Source of the DNA: JASLPR01 sp964496475
GTDB lineage: Bacteria; Chloroflexota; UBA11872; VXNJ01
NCBI GenBank assembly: GCA_964496475.1
Contig: CAZBZS010000003.1
Span: forward strand, 45,028-109,027
DNA length: 64,000 nt
Direction of reading: 5' to 3'
The notes beneath the pieces are model-generated. The model was not told the origin of the DNA. It worked only from the letters and a program-made list of their open reading frames with translations, and did no database searches. The position numbers and the translations under genes were made by a program. Positions 26,843 to 36,295 of this stretch are shown piece after piece (positions within the stretch are counted from its first letter, which is position 1; the number at the start of each line of letters is the position of its first letter).

Positions 26843-29461
26843 GTGCGCTCGCGGACGCCGAGCCGACTTCGTTCCAGTCCCCAGGAGTACGCGGCTCTTG
26901 AGCGGAACATCCCCACCGCGGGCGGCCACACCCTGATCTCCCCACCCCTCCCCACTCGGTCCCGATTCGAAGCCCTAGCGCACTCGATCCGCCAACGTCC
27001 CTGGACCTTTCACCTGCTGGTCGCCCTCCTCTTCGCCGTCGCCACCGTCATCTCCCTGCGCCCGCTCCTCGTCAACGCCGCCGGCTACATCCCGCACAAG
27101 CCCGCCGGCGATCAACTCTGGCAGGCCACCGTGCTCGACGCCCAGCTCCACGCCCTCCTCACCGACCCCGGCGCCTACCTGTCAGCCAATTTCTTTTATG
27201 GATCCGGAAACGCCCTCTACGGCTCCGACCTCTGGGTCGGCCTGCTGGCTATCTTCGCGCCAATCCGTCTGCTCACCGGCAATCCCATCCTCGCCTTCAA
27301 CCTCACCTGGCATCTTGCCTTCGCCCTCAACGCCTTCCTCATGTACCTGTCCGTTCTCACCATCACCCGCAATCGCTGGGCCGCCCTCGTCGCCGGAACC
27401 GTCTTCGGCTTCGGCGCCCTGCAGATCAACTATGCCGAGATGCATTTCAACTACGCCGGCGCCTGGTGGATTCCCCTCACCCTGCTATTCAGCGTGCGCT
27501 TCGCCCGCTTCCGCCGCTGGCCCCATTTCGCCATGGCCATCCTCTGCGTCTGGCTCCAGTTCCTCACCGTCGTCACCCTTTCCTACATCGCCGGATTCGT
27601 CCTCCTCACCTTCGCCGTAATCCCCGCTCTCTGGTGGACCCTGCGAAATCGCGACTGGCGCCTTCCACTGCAAATGCTCGCCGCCGCCGCCATAGTCACC
27701 GCCCTCTTCTTCCCGTTTGTGCTCGGCTATCTCGATTTCGCCCGCGACTGGAACGCCCAGCGCGAACTCAGCGAAGTACAAAACGGCTCCCTGCAACTTC
27801 GCGACTACCTCTCGCCCTCCTCCCGCCTGGCCTGGTACGAGCCCATGCAAAACCGCTTCCCGGTTCCCACCGGAGAGCGCCGCGCCTTTCCCGGATTCGT
27901 ACCCCTCGCCATCGGCCTGCTCGGCGGCCTCATCGGCCTGTGCGGCCTCTACCGCGTCCTCCATCGCCGATCTCCCCGCCGGGCTTTCTCCGGCTACGCC
28001 GTCGCCGCCGGCGTCCTCTTCCTCCTCGCCGTCATCCTCAGCCTCGGCCCCAACTGGAAGTGGCGCGAGACCGTCACCGACTTCCAACTTCCCTACCGTT
28101 TCCTCTACGACAACTTCCCCAACTTCCGCGCCGTCCGCGTCGTCGCCCGCTTCTCCCTCATGGCCAACTTCGCCCTCGCCCTGCTCGCCGGCGTACTGGT
28201 GGCGGCGCTCACCGCTCGGTTCCGCGAAACTCACCGATTGGCCCCGGCCCTGGCTCTCTTTATCAGCGCCGCCGTCATGATCGAATCCGCCACCGTCCCC
28301 CTCAACGTCCTGCCGGTTCCGCGTGATGCCGATCTCACCACCCTCCTCGCCACCGCCCCCGATGGCCCCTTGCTATTCGTGCCCGTCAGCGGCGGCGGCG
28401 AAGTCCAACGCATCTGGCTCACCACCTCCGCCGGCAAAGGCCCGCTGATCAACGGCTATTCCGGCGCCATCTGGCCGCAGTATTGGTACTTCCGTGACGC
28501 CACCCGCGACGTCACTCGCCAGACCGCACCGAACCTCTTGACCGCCCTGCGCTCCTACGGCGTGCGAGCCCTGCTCGTCGACACCTCCGTATTGCCCGAG
28601 CGCGATCTCCAAATCTGGCGAGACCTCTCCGAAAGCGTCCACGTCGAATCCTCCACTCAACTCGGACCCTGGCTCCTGCTAAACCTCCCCATCGAAGTCC
28701 CGAAAATCCACCAACAATGGTCCGAACTCGATATCTTCATGCCCCTCGAAGCCGCCCCCGCCGGCCAATCCATCACCGTCCCCATCGCCTTCTCCAACCC
28801 TTCCCCGTCCCCCTGGCTCCCTCCATCGGAATCCACCGTTCGCACCCTCACCGCCCGCTGGTTGGACGCCGACGGCAGGCTCGCCTTCCAGTCCACCGCG
28901 CAGCTCCTCCCTCCACCCTTCATCTCCGCGGGTGAATCCCACCACACCCTGATAGAACTCCAAACCCCCGCCGCCGACGGCCTCTACGAACTCCACCTCG
29001 AAGTCCCGGAAGGCGAACTGCTCGTGCGAAACGTGCGCGTGGGCGCCATCACCACCGAAGCCTTCGACGGAACCGGCGAAGGACTTCGCTCCCGCCTCCG
29101 ACTCATCAGCCGGGACACCTACGAAGGCCGCCCCACCGAGCGCTTCACGCTGCTCGTCACCGCCCTCAATCTCGGTCCCGTCACCTGGAGCGCCGACGCC
29201 AACATCCGCCTCGGCTGGCGCTGGTTCAGGGTCCAGGAGGATGGCGCCGAAGTCGAAGTGCCCGGCTACGAAGGCCGCATCGTCCTGCTCAGCCATCTCA
29301 TCGGGCCCGTCCTTCCCGGCAATGGGTATGCCTTCTCGGGGCTCCTCCGCCTGCCCGACGAGTCCGGCGAATACGTCGTCCGCGTCGCCCCCCTAGCCGA
29401 GCTCATCGCCTGGTTCCCCGGCGAGCCCGCCATCATCCGCGTCACCGTCCTCGCCGACTGA
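26843..29461 (+). CDS. Large multi-pass membrane protein, GT-C glycosyltransferase-like
   Basis: The 872-residue product has about a dozen hydrophobic helices up to residue 490, then a soluble beta-rich C-terminal half. An extracytoplasmic first loop with AGYIPHKPAGDQLWQATVLD after the first helix is typical of GT-C-like and YfhO-like lipid-linked sugar transferases. Helical segments include PWTFHLLVALLFAVATVISL and AFALNAFLMYLSVLTI. The C-terminal domain resembles a sugar-binding or beta-sandwich module. The exact substrate is unknown. The first 40 residues are basic and proline-rich, and the true start may be downstream of the GTG at 26843. No gene lies within 80 bases downstream. Confidence 0.75.
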   Translation: MRSRTPSRLRSSPQEYAALERNIPTAGGHTLISPPLPTRSRFEALAHSIRQRPWTFHLLVALLFAVATVISLRPLLVNAAGYIPHKPAGDQLWQATVLDAQLHALLTDPGAYLSANFFYGSGNALYGSDLWVGLLAIFAPIRLLTGNPILAFNLTWHLAFALNAFLMYLSVLTITRNRWAALVAGTVFGFGALQINYAEMHFNYAGAWWIPLTLLFSVRFARFRRWPHFAMAILCVWLQFLTVVTLSYIAGFVLLTFAVIPALWWTLRNRDWRLPLQMLAAAAIVTALFFPFVLGYLDFARDWNAQRELSEVQNGSLQLRDYLSPSSRLAWYEPMQNRFPVPTGERRAFPGFVPLAIGLLGGLIGLCGLYRVLHRRSPRRAFSGYAVAAGVLFLLAVILSLGPNWKWRETVTDFQLPYRFLYDNFPNFRAVRVVARFSLMANFALALLAGVLVAALTARFRETHRLAPALALFISAAVMIESATVPLNVLPVPRDADLTTLLATAPDGPLLFVPVSGGGEVQRIWLTTSAGKGPLINGYSGAIWPQYWYFRDATRDVTRQTAPNLLTALRSYGVRALLVDTSVLPERDLQIWRDLSESVHVESSTQLGPWLLLNLPIEVPKIHQQWSELDIFMPLEAAPAGQSITVPIAFSNPSPSPWLPPSESTVRTLTARWLDADGRLAFQSTAQLLPPPFISAGESHHTLIELQTPAADGLYELHLEVPEGELLVRNVRVGAITTEAFDGTGEGLRSRLRLISRDTYEGRPTERFTLLVTALNLGPVTWSADANIRLGWRWFRVQEDGAEVEVPGYEGRIVLLSHLIGPVLPGNGYAFSGLLRLPDESGEYVVRVAPLAELIAWFPGEPAIIRVTVLAD

Positions 29462-29542
29462 CCGCTGCTTAACCGACGCGTCGCCTCCTTCCCTTGATAT
29501 TCATCGCCACCCTCTACGGTATCCACTGCTAGAAGAAACAGC

Positions 29543-30016
29543 CTAAGGCTGCTGCATTTCGAGGGAGGTCGTGATATCGATCGCCCCTTCGATCGAACGT
29601 GCCACCGGGCAATGCCTGGCGTGAAAGCCCAGCACCCGCTCCGCCATCTCCCGCTCACTTTCGTCAGCGTTCAGATGGTAGGTGACGTGGATGCGCTTGA
29701 TGATCAGCACCTTGCCGTCCATCTCGATCTCGCCCACCGCCTCGGACGTCAGGTATCCCTCGCCGGCCGAAATTCCGCGCGCCTCCAGCGCGCCCCCGAA
29801 GGTACCGGTCAGTCAGCCGGCCGCCGCCGCAATCACGTAGTCCAGCGTCGTCGTATGCGGCTCCATTATCGTCGTGTCCACCCCGTAATGCTCCGCCACC
29901 TCGTCATGCACGCCGAAGATCACCGGATCCAGATTCGCCGGCAGATACGCCCGCCGCAACGAGCCTTTGACTCGCTCGACTTTCACTCGCGATCGATAAA
30001 CAACCTCGTCAGTCAC
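29543..30016 (-). CDS. OsmC-family protein, apparent selenoprotein (in-frame UGA at the reactive cysteine)
   Basis: The two halves of an OsmC/Ohr-like peroxide-defence protein lie in the same frame and are separated only by a UGA at 29813-29815. The first half has FGVHDEVAEHYGVDTTIMEP and HTTTLDYVIAAAAG. The UGA follows, then LTGTFGGALEARGISAGEGY, and the second half has IIKRIHVTYHLN and HARHCPVARSIEG. Relatives carry cysteine at the UGA position (AAAGCLTGTF), the peroxidatic residue paired with the CPV cysteine (about residue 136). Counting from the GTG at 30016, preceded by GGGAG, UGA is codon 68 of 158. A hairpin just downstream fits a bacterial SECIS element. A decayed gene is the alternative. 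Confidence 0.75.
29777..29793 (-). promoter_or_regulatory. Candidate bacterial SECIS hairpin for the OsmC-family selenoprotein
   Basis: On the minus strand, starting 19 bases after the UGA, GCGCGC-TGGAG-GCGCGC forms a perfect 6-bp stem with a 5-base loop. Bacterial SECIS elements lie within the coding region just after UGA, with the loop about 16-37 bases away and a G in one of its first two positions. Here the loop begins 26 bases away and its second base is G. No T run follows, so it is not a terminator. Confidence 0.65.
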
Positions 30017-30186
30017 GCTCACTCCCAAATATTGAAATTCCAGAATCGCCCGCTCAGCGGGCCTGGCCCGTCGTCACCGCCGAATGGTAGCCGTTCCCTC
30101 GATGGAAACGCACGAAGCATTTTAGAATGCCTACCCTTCCCAGTCATAATGCTCGTCGTACCGGCAAAACCAGATTCGAGGCGCCC

Positions 30187-31176
30187 GTGACTACTATCGC
30201 CCTCTTCGGCGCCGGCCGCATCGGCGCTATGCACGCCGACATCCTTCACTCCCTGCCCGAAATCAATCTCAAATACCTCTCTGACCCTGTATCCGTGGCC
30301 GCCGACGCTGTCGCCGGCAAGGTCGGAGCCGAAGTCGTCGAGATCGACCATGCCCTCAACGACCCGGAGGTCGCCGCCGTCCTGATCGCTTCCTCAACCG
30401 ACACCCACGCCGACCTCATCGAGCGCTCCGCCCGCGCCGGCAAGGCCATATTTTGCGAGAAGCCCATCCATCTCGACAGCGACCGCGTGCGCGAGTGCCT
30501 GAAGGTCGTTAAGGAGACCGGTACGCTTCTGGCCATCGGCTTCAATCGCCGCTTCGATCCCCATTTCGCCGCCTTCAAGGCTCAGCTCGACGCCGGCACC
30601 ATCGGCGAACTCGAACTCCTCTCAATCACCAGCCGCGACCCCGCCCCACCCCCGATTTCCTACATCGAAGTCTCCGGCGGCATCTTTCGCGACATGATGA
30701 TTCACGATCTCGACCTGGCCCGCTGGTTTCTGGGCGAAGAACCAATCGAAGTCATGGCCCAGGGAAGCTGCCTCATCGAATCCGCCATCGGGGAAGCCGG
30801 CGATTACGACACCGCGCTAGTCACCATGCGCACCGCTTCCGGCCGGCTCTGTCAGATCAACAACTCCCGCCGTGCCGTCTACGGCTACGACCAGCGACTC
30901 GAGGCTCACAGTTCCAACGGCATGTTGTGCGTCGGCAATCCCACCGACACCACTCTCGATTGGACCGACAAGGACGGGACGCGGTCCGACGCAATCGGAT
31001 ACTTCTTCATCGAGCGTTACGCCGCCGCCTACCGCTCCGAACTGGAGGTATTTATAGACGGAGTCCGGCGTGGGTCTCTAGACCGATCTCCAACCGGGGA
31101 CGACGGACTTCGCGCTCTGCTGCTGGCCGACGCGGCTACCGAATCCGCCGCCTCAGGAGGTCGCGTAACGATCTAG
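30187..31176 (+). CDS. Gfo/Idh/MocA-family dehydrogenase, inositol 2-dehydrogenase-like
   Basis: The 329-residue product has the Rossmann motif ALFGAGRIGAMHADIL at its N-terminus, the CEKPIHLD motif with the catalytic lysine, IGFNRRFDPHF and the DMMIHDLDLARWFLG segment with the active-site HDxD. These fit the inositol 2-dehydrogenase (IolG) branch, which oxidises myo-inositol or related sugars with NAD. I chose the GTG at 30187 because it places the dinucleotide fold immediately at the N-terminus; the open frame continues upstream to 30127. The gene is divergent from the OsmC-family gene. A bifunctional inositol-phosphate gene lies 3 kb downstream. Confidence 0.87.
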   Translation: MTTIALFGAGRIGAMHADILHSLPEINLKYLSDPVSVAADAVAGKVGAEVVEIDHALNDPEVAAVLIASSTDTHADLIERSARAGKAIFCEKPIHLDSDRVRECLKVVKETGTLLAIGFNRRFDPHFAAFKAQLDAGTIGELELLSITSRDPAPPPISYIEVSGGIFRDMMIHDLDLARWFLGEEPIEVMAQGSCLIESAIGEAGDYDTALVTMRTASGRLCQINNSRRAVYGYDQRLEAHSSNGMLCVGNPTDTTLDWTDKDGTRSDAIGYFFIERYAAAYRSELEVFIDGVRRGSLDRSPTGDDGLRALLLADAATESAASGGRVTI

Positions 31177-31248
31177 CCCCTGTCGCAGCTCTCCCTTGGC
31201 AGCTACACGCCAGACCCAATAGAACCCGCGAGGCGGGCGCCGTGCAGG

Positions 31249-31452
31249 CTACTTTTTCTTGCGCAGCAGCGGCAGGCCGGTACGGTCGTTCTCGATTACT
31301 TCGTACCCCGCCGGCATCGCATCGATCGCGTCCCCGCCCGCCTGCGGGGCGAAGTAGTAGATCGTCTGCGTATACCCCCCATTCAGCTCAACCACCTTCG
31401 AATGCAGGTAGTACTTCCGGTCCGTCTTCTGACTATTCACTGAGAATGCCAT
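31249..31452 (-). CDS. Small conserved YYLHSK-type protein
   Basis: The 67-residue product starts MAFSVNSQKTDRKYYLHSK and has QTIYYFAPQAGGDAIDAMPAGYEV and a basic RKKK end. Small proteins with this MAFSVNS...YYLHSK...QTIYYFA pattern occur in many Chloroflexota and other bacteria as stand-alone genes of unknown function. I set the start at 31452 rather than 31464 because GGTGAG precedes that ATG and the family begins there. It is convergent with the IolG-like gene. Confidence 0.82.
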   Translation of the reverse strand: MAFSVNSQKTDRKYYLHSKVVELNGGYTQTIYYFAPQAGGDAIDAMPAGYEVIENDRTGLPLLRKKK

Positions 31453-32096
31453 TCTGCTCACCACCCTTCGCTATTGAGCCCGCACCGAATCCCGAGGGCC
31501 CAGTGCCGGCCAGCCGTCTCTCGGCGCGCACTTGCAGTATTCACCCATATCGCACCCATCGCAAGTAACCCGATTTGCATTCCGCCCTGTATTCGCACCC
31601 GTCAACCATCCCCAACAACCCGCCGGCCCGGTTCCGACCCGGTATTGTTCCTCTTACAAAATCGAATCGGTAGACCATGCCCTGACGGCAAACTCCTTCC
31701 AAGCGATTCGCTGTTTGGCAACGTCAAGTTTACATTCGCCGCTCTCCCGTCCGGGGTCAGGATCTACTTCCAGCCCGGTCTGATCGGCGGCGATACCATC
31801 CGTCTGGGCTGCCGATTAGAGAACTCGAATCGCCGGATCGGGACGTGCGGTCCGATCCGGCGGAACCGCTTCCCGCTCCATTCCGTGCCGACCTTGTTGA
31901 CATAATTCCGATTCCCGCTATGATTCCCGCTGTTTAGTGACCGGGCTCCGCGCGGCGGAGTCGAATTGTTTGGCCCGGAGACTCACAACCATCCTGACCG
32001 AATCCAAGTGGCGGTAAGCACTCTGCTCGATCCGCGCCGCGGGAGGCGTGGCACGCCTTCGCCATCCCTTTCCAATCTGCGGGCAACCCGGCTTCT
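31453..32096. other. Intergenic region, nothing supported
   Basis: About 640 bases. Open frames on both strands give arginine-, serine- and proline-rich translations without recognisable domains. No RNA gene, repeat or clear terminator is visible. Confidence 0.5.
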
Positions 32097-32873
32097 GTGA
32101 CCTTCTCCCCGGGAGTCGCGCCACCCAGACCGGTCGCCCACCGCGCGGCCTCACAGCAGGCTCCCGAGAACACCAGAGCCGCCATTTCCAAGGCCCTCAC
32201 GCTCGAAATTGACGTCATCGAGCTGGATGTCCGCCTCAGCCGGGATGGAATCCCCGTGCTGTTGCATGACGCCACCCTCGATCGCACGACCAGCGCAGCC
32301 GGTCCGGCTACCGCCCTGACCGCCGCCGAACTGGCGAATCTGGATGCCGGCTCCTGGCATCATCCTGGCTTCGCGGACGAGTCGGTGCCCACTCTCGCCG
32401 AGGCCTTCGACCTCATCGATGGCGCCGCCCGCGTCAACATCGATGTCAAGACCGACGCCGACGCCCCACCGGTAATCGACGCCATCCGGCGTTCCCGCGT
32501 ACAGGACGGCGTCGTTATCTCCGGCTGCGCCGCCCCCCGGGCCGGTGAGGTTCGCCGGCTCGCCCCGGAAGTTCATCTCTTGCTCAATCACCGCCCGACT
32601 TCGTCCGTCGCTGACGTTGGAACGCCGCCTGCGCAAGCCGGCTTCATCGCCGAGGCCCTTCGTCTCGGCGCCGTCGGCATCAATCTCGATCACCGACACG
32701 TCACCGACGAATTCCGCCGGTCCGCTCACGACGCTGGCCTGCAAGTTTGGGCGTACACAGTCGATGACAAAACAAGCTTCCAGGCGCTCGTCGCCTGCGG
32801 CGTCGACTTCATCACCAGCAACTGGCCCGACGAAATGCTGCCGCTTCTCAACGGGAGCGGCCAGAGTCACTGA
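32097..32873 (+). CDS. Glycerophosphodiester phosphodiesterase (GDPD family)
   Basis: The 258-residue product is a TIM-barrel GDPD that splits glycerophosphodiesters into glycerol 3-phosphate and an alcohol. Conserved parts are AHRAASQQAPENTRAAI (catalytic histidine), VIELDVRLSRDGIPVLLHD (ExD metal ligands and second histidine), LDRTTSAAG, NIDVKTDAD and a C-terminal VWAYTVDDKTSFQAL and GVDFITSNWPDEM. It lacks a signal peptide, so it is cytoplasmic. The GTG at 32097 gives the usual short N-terminus. The neighbouring inositol-linked genes would fit recycling of glycerophosphoinositol, but that is inference. Confidence 0.9.
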   Translation: MTFSPGVAPPRPVAHRAASQQAPENTRAAISKALTLEIDVIELDVRLSRDGIPVLLHDATLDRTTSAAGPATALTAAELANLDAGSWHHPGFADESVPTLAEAFDLIDGAARVNIDVKTDADAPPVIDAIRRSRVQDGVVISGCAAPRAGEVRRLAPEVHLLLNHRPTSSVADVGTPPAQAGFIAEALRLGAVGINLDHRHVTDEFRRSAHDAGLQVWAYTVDDKTSFQALVACGVDFITSNWPDEMLPLLNGSGQSH

Positions 32874-33160
32874 GTCCAATAGACCATGACTATCACCCCC
32901 GGTCCCCGAACGCCCGAACGGAGCGAAAGCGCCTTGGGAAACGCCGCTGGACCGCACTTCAGTCGGGCGACTGTCGTCATGCGTCACCCGATCTGTCTGT
33001 GGAAGGATGGCTACAGGCCGGTTCTCGCGAGCCCGGTTACGATCCCCCGAAGTGTCGGGACAGTCATTCGCAGAGCAGAATATTCCATTACGTCGCAGTG
33101 TCCGGGAGACGCAGCGGATTTCCCGAGCCTGCCGTCCGCGCAATAGAAAGGCAGCATCAC

Positions 33161-34045
33161 GTGAATTCTGGCAGCGCAACCGATCCGGCTGCAGGCGGGG
33201 CGACCCTCGCCGCGCTCCGGGACGCTCTTGCCTCGGATTTCTCCTGGACTCCCGCCGGCGAAATCCAGCTCAAGTTCCCCACCTACCATCCCCAAGGCCT
33301 GGTCAAGATCGGGGAACTCATCTACCTCTCAGCGGTCAAAGAGCCGACGGCACTCCGGGACACCGATCCTCTCGGCCGGGCCAGGTCCGAACGAGCCCGC
33401 GATTGCGCTGGCTACCTGTTCAAGGCCGATCTGGGCGGCAATTTGATCGCGCAGGTGGGGCTCGGCGACGGCACTCGTTACCACCCCGGTGGGCTTGACT
33501 TCGACGGACGCTGGATATGGGTCCCGGTGGCCGAGTATCTACCTGACAGCTCTTCCATCATCTTTAGGATCGATCCCGAAACTCTCGCCGCGGAGCCGGC
33601 CTTCCGCGTACCCGATCACATCGGAGATCTCAGCTACAACCGGAGCGACGATACTCTCCACGGCTTCAGCTGGGGCGCCCGCCGCCATTACACCTGGGAA
33701 ATCGTCGACGGCGCCATCGCCTCGCCCCTGGTGGCGCCCGCCGAGGTGGACCGCCCCGCTTTCATGATGGAGGCTGAGTACCAGGACTGCCATTACGTCG
33801 GCTCGTCCTATGCCCTGTGCAGCAGCTCCACTCACTTCAACACCTCCTACCTCGGCTCCCTCGATCTGGTGGACCTGGACAACGACGCCGTCGTGCAGCA
33901 GCTCATCGTGTACCTGCGACCGGACAGCAGTGACCGGCCCATGACCCACAATCCCATGTTCTTCGAGCGCCTCAACGGCGTCGTGCGCTTTTATTTCGCG
34001 CCGGAGGACGACCTCACTACGATATACATGTTCGACGCGGCCTAG
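33161..34045 (+). CDS. DUF6454-like beta-propeller-type protein
   Basis: The 294-residue product contains repeated beta-strand segments such as GLVKIGELIYLSAVKEP, AGYLFKADLGGNLIAQVGL, YHPGGLDFDGRWIWVPVAEY and SIIFRIDPETLAAEPAFRV. This suggests a beta-propeller of the type annotated DUF6454. It has no signal peptide in this start choice (GTG at 33161, after AAAGG); the frame is open upstream to 32999 but that extension is basic and unlike the rest. Function is unknown. It converges with the DIPP-synthase-like gene at 34091. Confidence 0.72.
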   Translation: MNSGSATDPAAGGATLAALRDALASDFSWTPAGEIQLKFPTYHPQGLVKIGELIYLSAVKEPTALRDTDPLGRARSERARDCAGYLFKADLGGNLIAQVGLGDGTRYHPGGLDFDGRWIWVPVAEYLPDSSSIIFRIDPETLAAEPAFRVPDHIGDLSYNRSDDTLHGFSWGARRHYTWEIVDGAIASPLVAPAEVDRPAFMMEAEYQDCHYVGSSYALCSSSTHFNTSYLGSLDLVDLDNDAVVQQLIVYLRPDSSDRPMTHNPMFFERLNGVVRFYFAPEDDLTTIYMFDAA

Positions 34046-34090
34046 GCGCCTCCGGCGCTCACTCTTCCCGATCGCACAGGGCTTCGAAGA

Positions 34091-35455
34091 TTACGTCTCC
34101 GCCGGCGTCCGCATCACCCTGGCCGGGCGCAAGTGTCTCCACATCTGCACCATCCGCCACCCCAGCAACACCGCCGAAACGATGGCGATGTACCAGAGCG
34201 CCGGCACCAATTGACCGGAAACACCGCCGAGAAAGATGATGAACAGTCGGCCGTCCCTGCCCGCCAGCAGGTAGCGACCGATGCCGTCGCTGCTCCCGGC
34301 CACCCATTGCCGCCCGGTCGCGATGGCGAAACGATCCTTCGCCATCATCGACATCGGGGCGCCCGCCAGGGCCGCGATCACCGGCACGATCTCCCACCAG
34401 TGCGCCTCTCCCTGCAGCAGGTATAACCCGATCCCGCCTACGATCGCCGCATCCGCCACCCGGTCCAGCATCGAATCCATCATGCCGCCCCAGCGCGAAG
34501 TCATGAAACGCGCCCTGGCCACCTCCCCATCCGAGCCGTCCACCACCGATGAGATTTGCGTAAAAAGGGCCGCCGGGATCAACCATCCGAACCCAAATCC
34601 CACCCCCGCCCCGATCGCCAGCACGAAGGAGATCACGCTTAGCAGATTTGGCGTTAGGTTGGCCTTAATCGCCAGACTGGAAAGCCGCAGAGAGATCGGC
34701 CGGTTCAGAAAACGAGAGACCAATCCCTCATCCCGGCTGTGCAGCGAATTGCGCAGTTTTCGCAGCGCCCCGCGGAACGCCGTCTCCGTATCCACATCCT
34801 CCCAGAGCTGGCCGTCAATCGGCACCGCCGCCAGCCGCGCCCGCCCTTCCAGCCTCCTCATCACCGCCGAAAGCTCGTAGTCACCTTCGGCGAAGGCCCG
34901 CTCCAGCGCCGGAAACACTTCTCGGGAACACACAAAGAGCCCGCAGTCGATCGCGTCGAACTCCCGCATTTTCTTCGCCGACTCGATCACCGCCCCATCG
35001 ATGCCGATTCTCACTTTGGTCGCGTCATCCAGGTCCCAAACGCTCGATCCGTCGAGATCGACGCAAAGCAGGCTACGCTCATCCTCAGCAGCCCGATCCA
35101 GCAGCAGACGCGCCATCGCCGGCTCGAACCAGTGGTCCGCCATCGCCAGCACGAAACGCTCGCCCTTCACCAGTTCTCGGGCCGCGTAAAGCGAGGTGCC
35201 ATTCCCGAGCTCCCAGTCTTCGTTACAGGCGTATCGCACCTCCACGCCCAGGCGCGAACCATCGCCAATAGTTTCCTCAATCAGCTTGGCGGCATGCCCC
35301 ACCACGATCGTGAAGCGCCGGATTCCGCCCCCCCGAAACGCCCGGATGCCGCGTTCTAGGATCGGCACGCCCATCAACTCACGCAGCACCTTGTGGTCGT
35401 GCCCGGTTACGCTCATGCGCGAGCCACAGCCGGCCGCCAGAAAAACAGCCTCCAT
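34091..35455 (-). CDS. Bifunctional inositol-1-phosphate cytidylyltransferase / CDP-alcohol phosphatidyltransferase
   Basis: The 454-residue product fuses two enzymes. The first 235 residues are a nucleotidyltransferase: VFLAAGCGSRM at the N-terminus, then VLAMADHWF and a C-terminal GQLWEDVDTETAF. The rest is a polytopic CDP-alcohol phosphatidyltransferase with the full motif DG-2-AR-8-G-3-D-3-D (residues 309-331, starting DGEVARAR) and about five helices. This arrangement is known from the bifunctional enzyme that makes di-myo-inositol phosphate phosphate. The ATG at 35455 is preceded by GAGGGGAG. It may produce an inositol osmolyte or an inositol phospholipid headgroup. Confidence 0.85.
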   Translation of the reverse strand: MEAVFLAAGCGSRMSVTGHDHKVLRELMGVPILERGIRAFRGGGIRRFTIVVGHAAKLIEETIGDGSRLGVEVRYACNEDWELGNGTSLYAARELVKGERFVLAMADHWFEPAMARLLLDRAAEDERSLLCVDLDGSSVWDLDDATKVRIGIDGAVIESAKKMREFDAIDCGLFVCSREVFPALERAFAEGDYELSAVMRRLEGRARLAAVPIDGQLWEDVDTETAFRGALRKLRNSLHSRDEGLVSRFLNRPISLRLSSLAIKANLTPNLLSVISFVLAIGAGVGFGFGWLIPAALFTQISSVVDGSDGEVARARFMTSRWGGMMDSMLDRVADAAIVGGIGLYLLQGEAHWWEIVPVIAALAGAPMSMMAKDRFAIATGRQWVAGSSDGIGRYLLAGRDGRLFIIFLGGVSGQLVPALWYIAIVSAVLLGWRMVQMWRHLRPARVMRTPAET

Positions 35456-35764
35456 CGAGTTCGCTCCCCTCGTTTTGGTTAACACGCACGCCGACAACCG
35501 TCCCGCTGCCTCGGCGCCTTTCATGATGCGACCGCCCAGAAGGCATCGCCCGCCTCACGCACTGTCGATGCGAGGCGCGAACCGCGCTGCCATCGAACAC
35601 CACCACCCGGCCGGTCGGCAGATTTACCGACGCGACTCTCACCTCACTGCGGTCCGAGTCCGCTCACACCTGGATTGCGCCCTGTCCGACGGGCACCTCT
35701 TCGCGATCGTGGTTCCCGCCACCCGGGAACGCCCCAAGCGGAGATGCCGCGGCGATCAACAACT

Positions 35765-35953
35765 TCACCCTGTAATCCAGTGGACCCGGATTATACATCG
35801 CGCGGACGGCCACAGCTGCCCCAGATTGGGCCAAAAGCTGTCGTCCATGTATCCCAGCGAACTCGTCAGCAGCACCGCCCACACCAGCACCACCAGCGCA
35901 CCCGGTATGAATGTGCCCAGATCGCGGTGGTGGTTACTGTCCGTCATAGCCAT
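35765..35953 (-). CDS. Small membrane protein, possibly truncated LiaF-type
   Basis: The 62-residue product has one hydrophobic segment (PGALVVLVWAVLLTSSLGYM) followed by DDSFWPNLGQLWPS, which resembles the FWP-containing hinge between the paired helices of LiaF-like membrane proteins; the second helix is missing. A GAGG ribosome binding site precedes the ATG. It could be a real small protein or the remnant of a longer one. The rest of the 840-base interval 35456-36295 holds no other supported gene. Confidence 0.42.
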   Translation of the reverse strand: MAMTDSNHHRDLGTFIPGALVVLVWAVLLTSSLGYMDDSFWPNLGQLWPSARCIIRVHWITG

Positions 35954-36295
35954 TTTCGTTCCTCGCCTTCCGGCCCCCGGCGGCCCTCGCCGCCCGACTG
36001 CACCTCTCGTTTTCGTCGCTGCCAGTGTCCGTCACCGGCGAATCCGCCACATCGGCCCACGGTACGATTTACGACTAGGCTGGGCGGCCGCAATTGGGAC
36101 GTCAGCACCGTCCAAAAGGACTAGATCAAACTGGTGTACCCCGTCAGGTGGCGGAGCCTTGAACCTCCTACGCGCCCCACTCATAACGACCGTTATCATT
36201 CCTTCGTTGTGCTATCCGCGGCATCCCCGCTGAAATTACCTTTTTCACGCCGCCTCCCCGGGGCTCACCGATTCCTCAGCCAAGGAGCCGATCAT

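Noticed and set aside
27485..28234. Long open frame on - opposite the membrane protein
   Set aside because: Its translation is E-, G- and A-rich with no domain, fully inside the well-supported + gene.
29777..29793. The hairpin in the OsmC gene as a transcription terminator
   Set aside because: No T run follows it and it lies inside the coding frame just after the UGA, as a SECIS element would.
32151..33179. Long open frame on - across the GDPD gene
   Set aside because: GDPD motifs are clear on +; the - product is low-complexity and lacks any family features.
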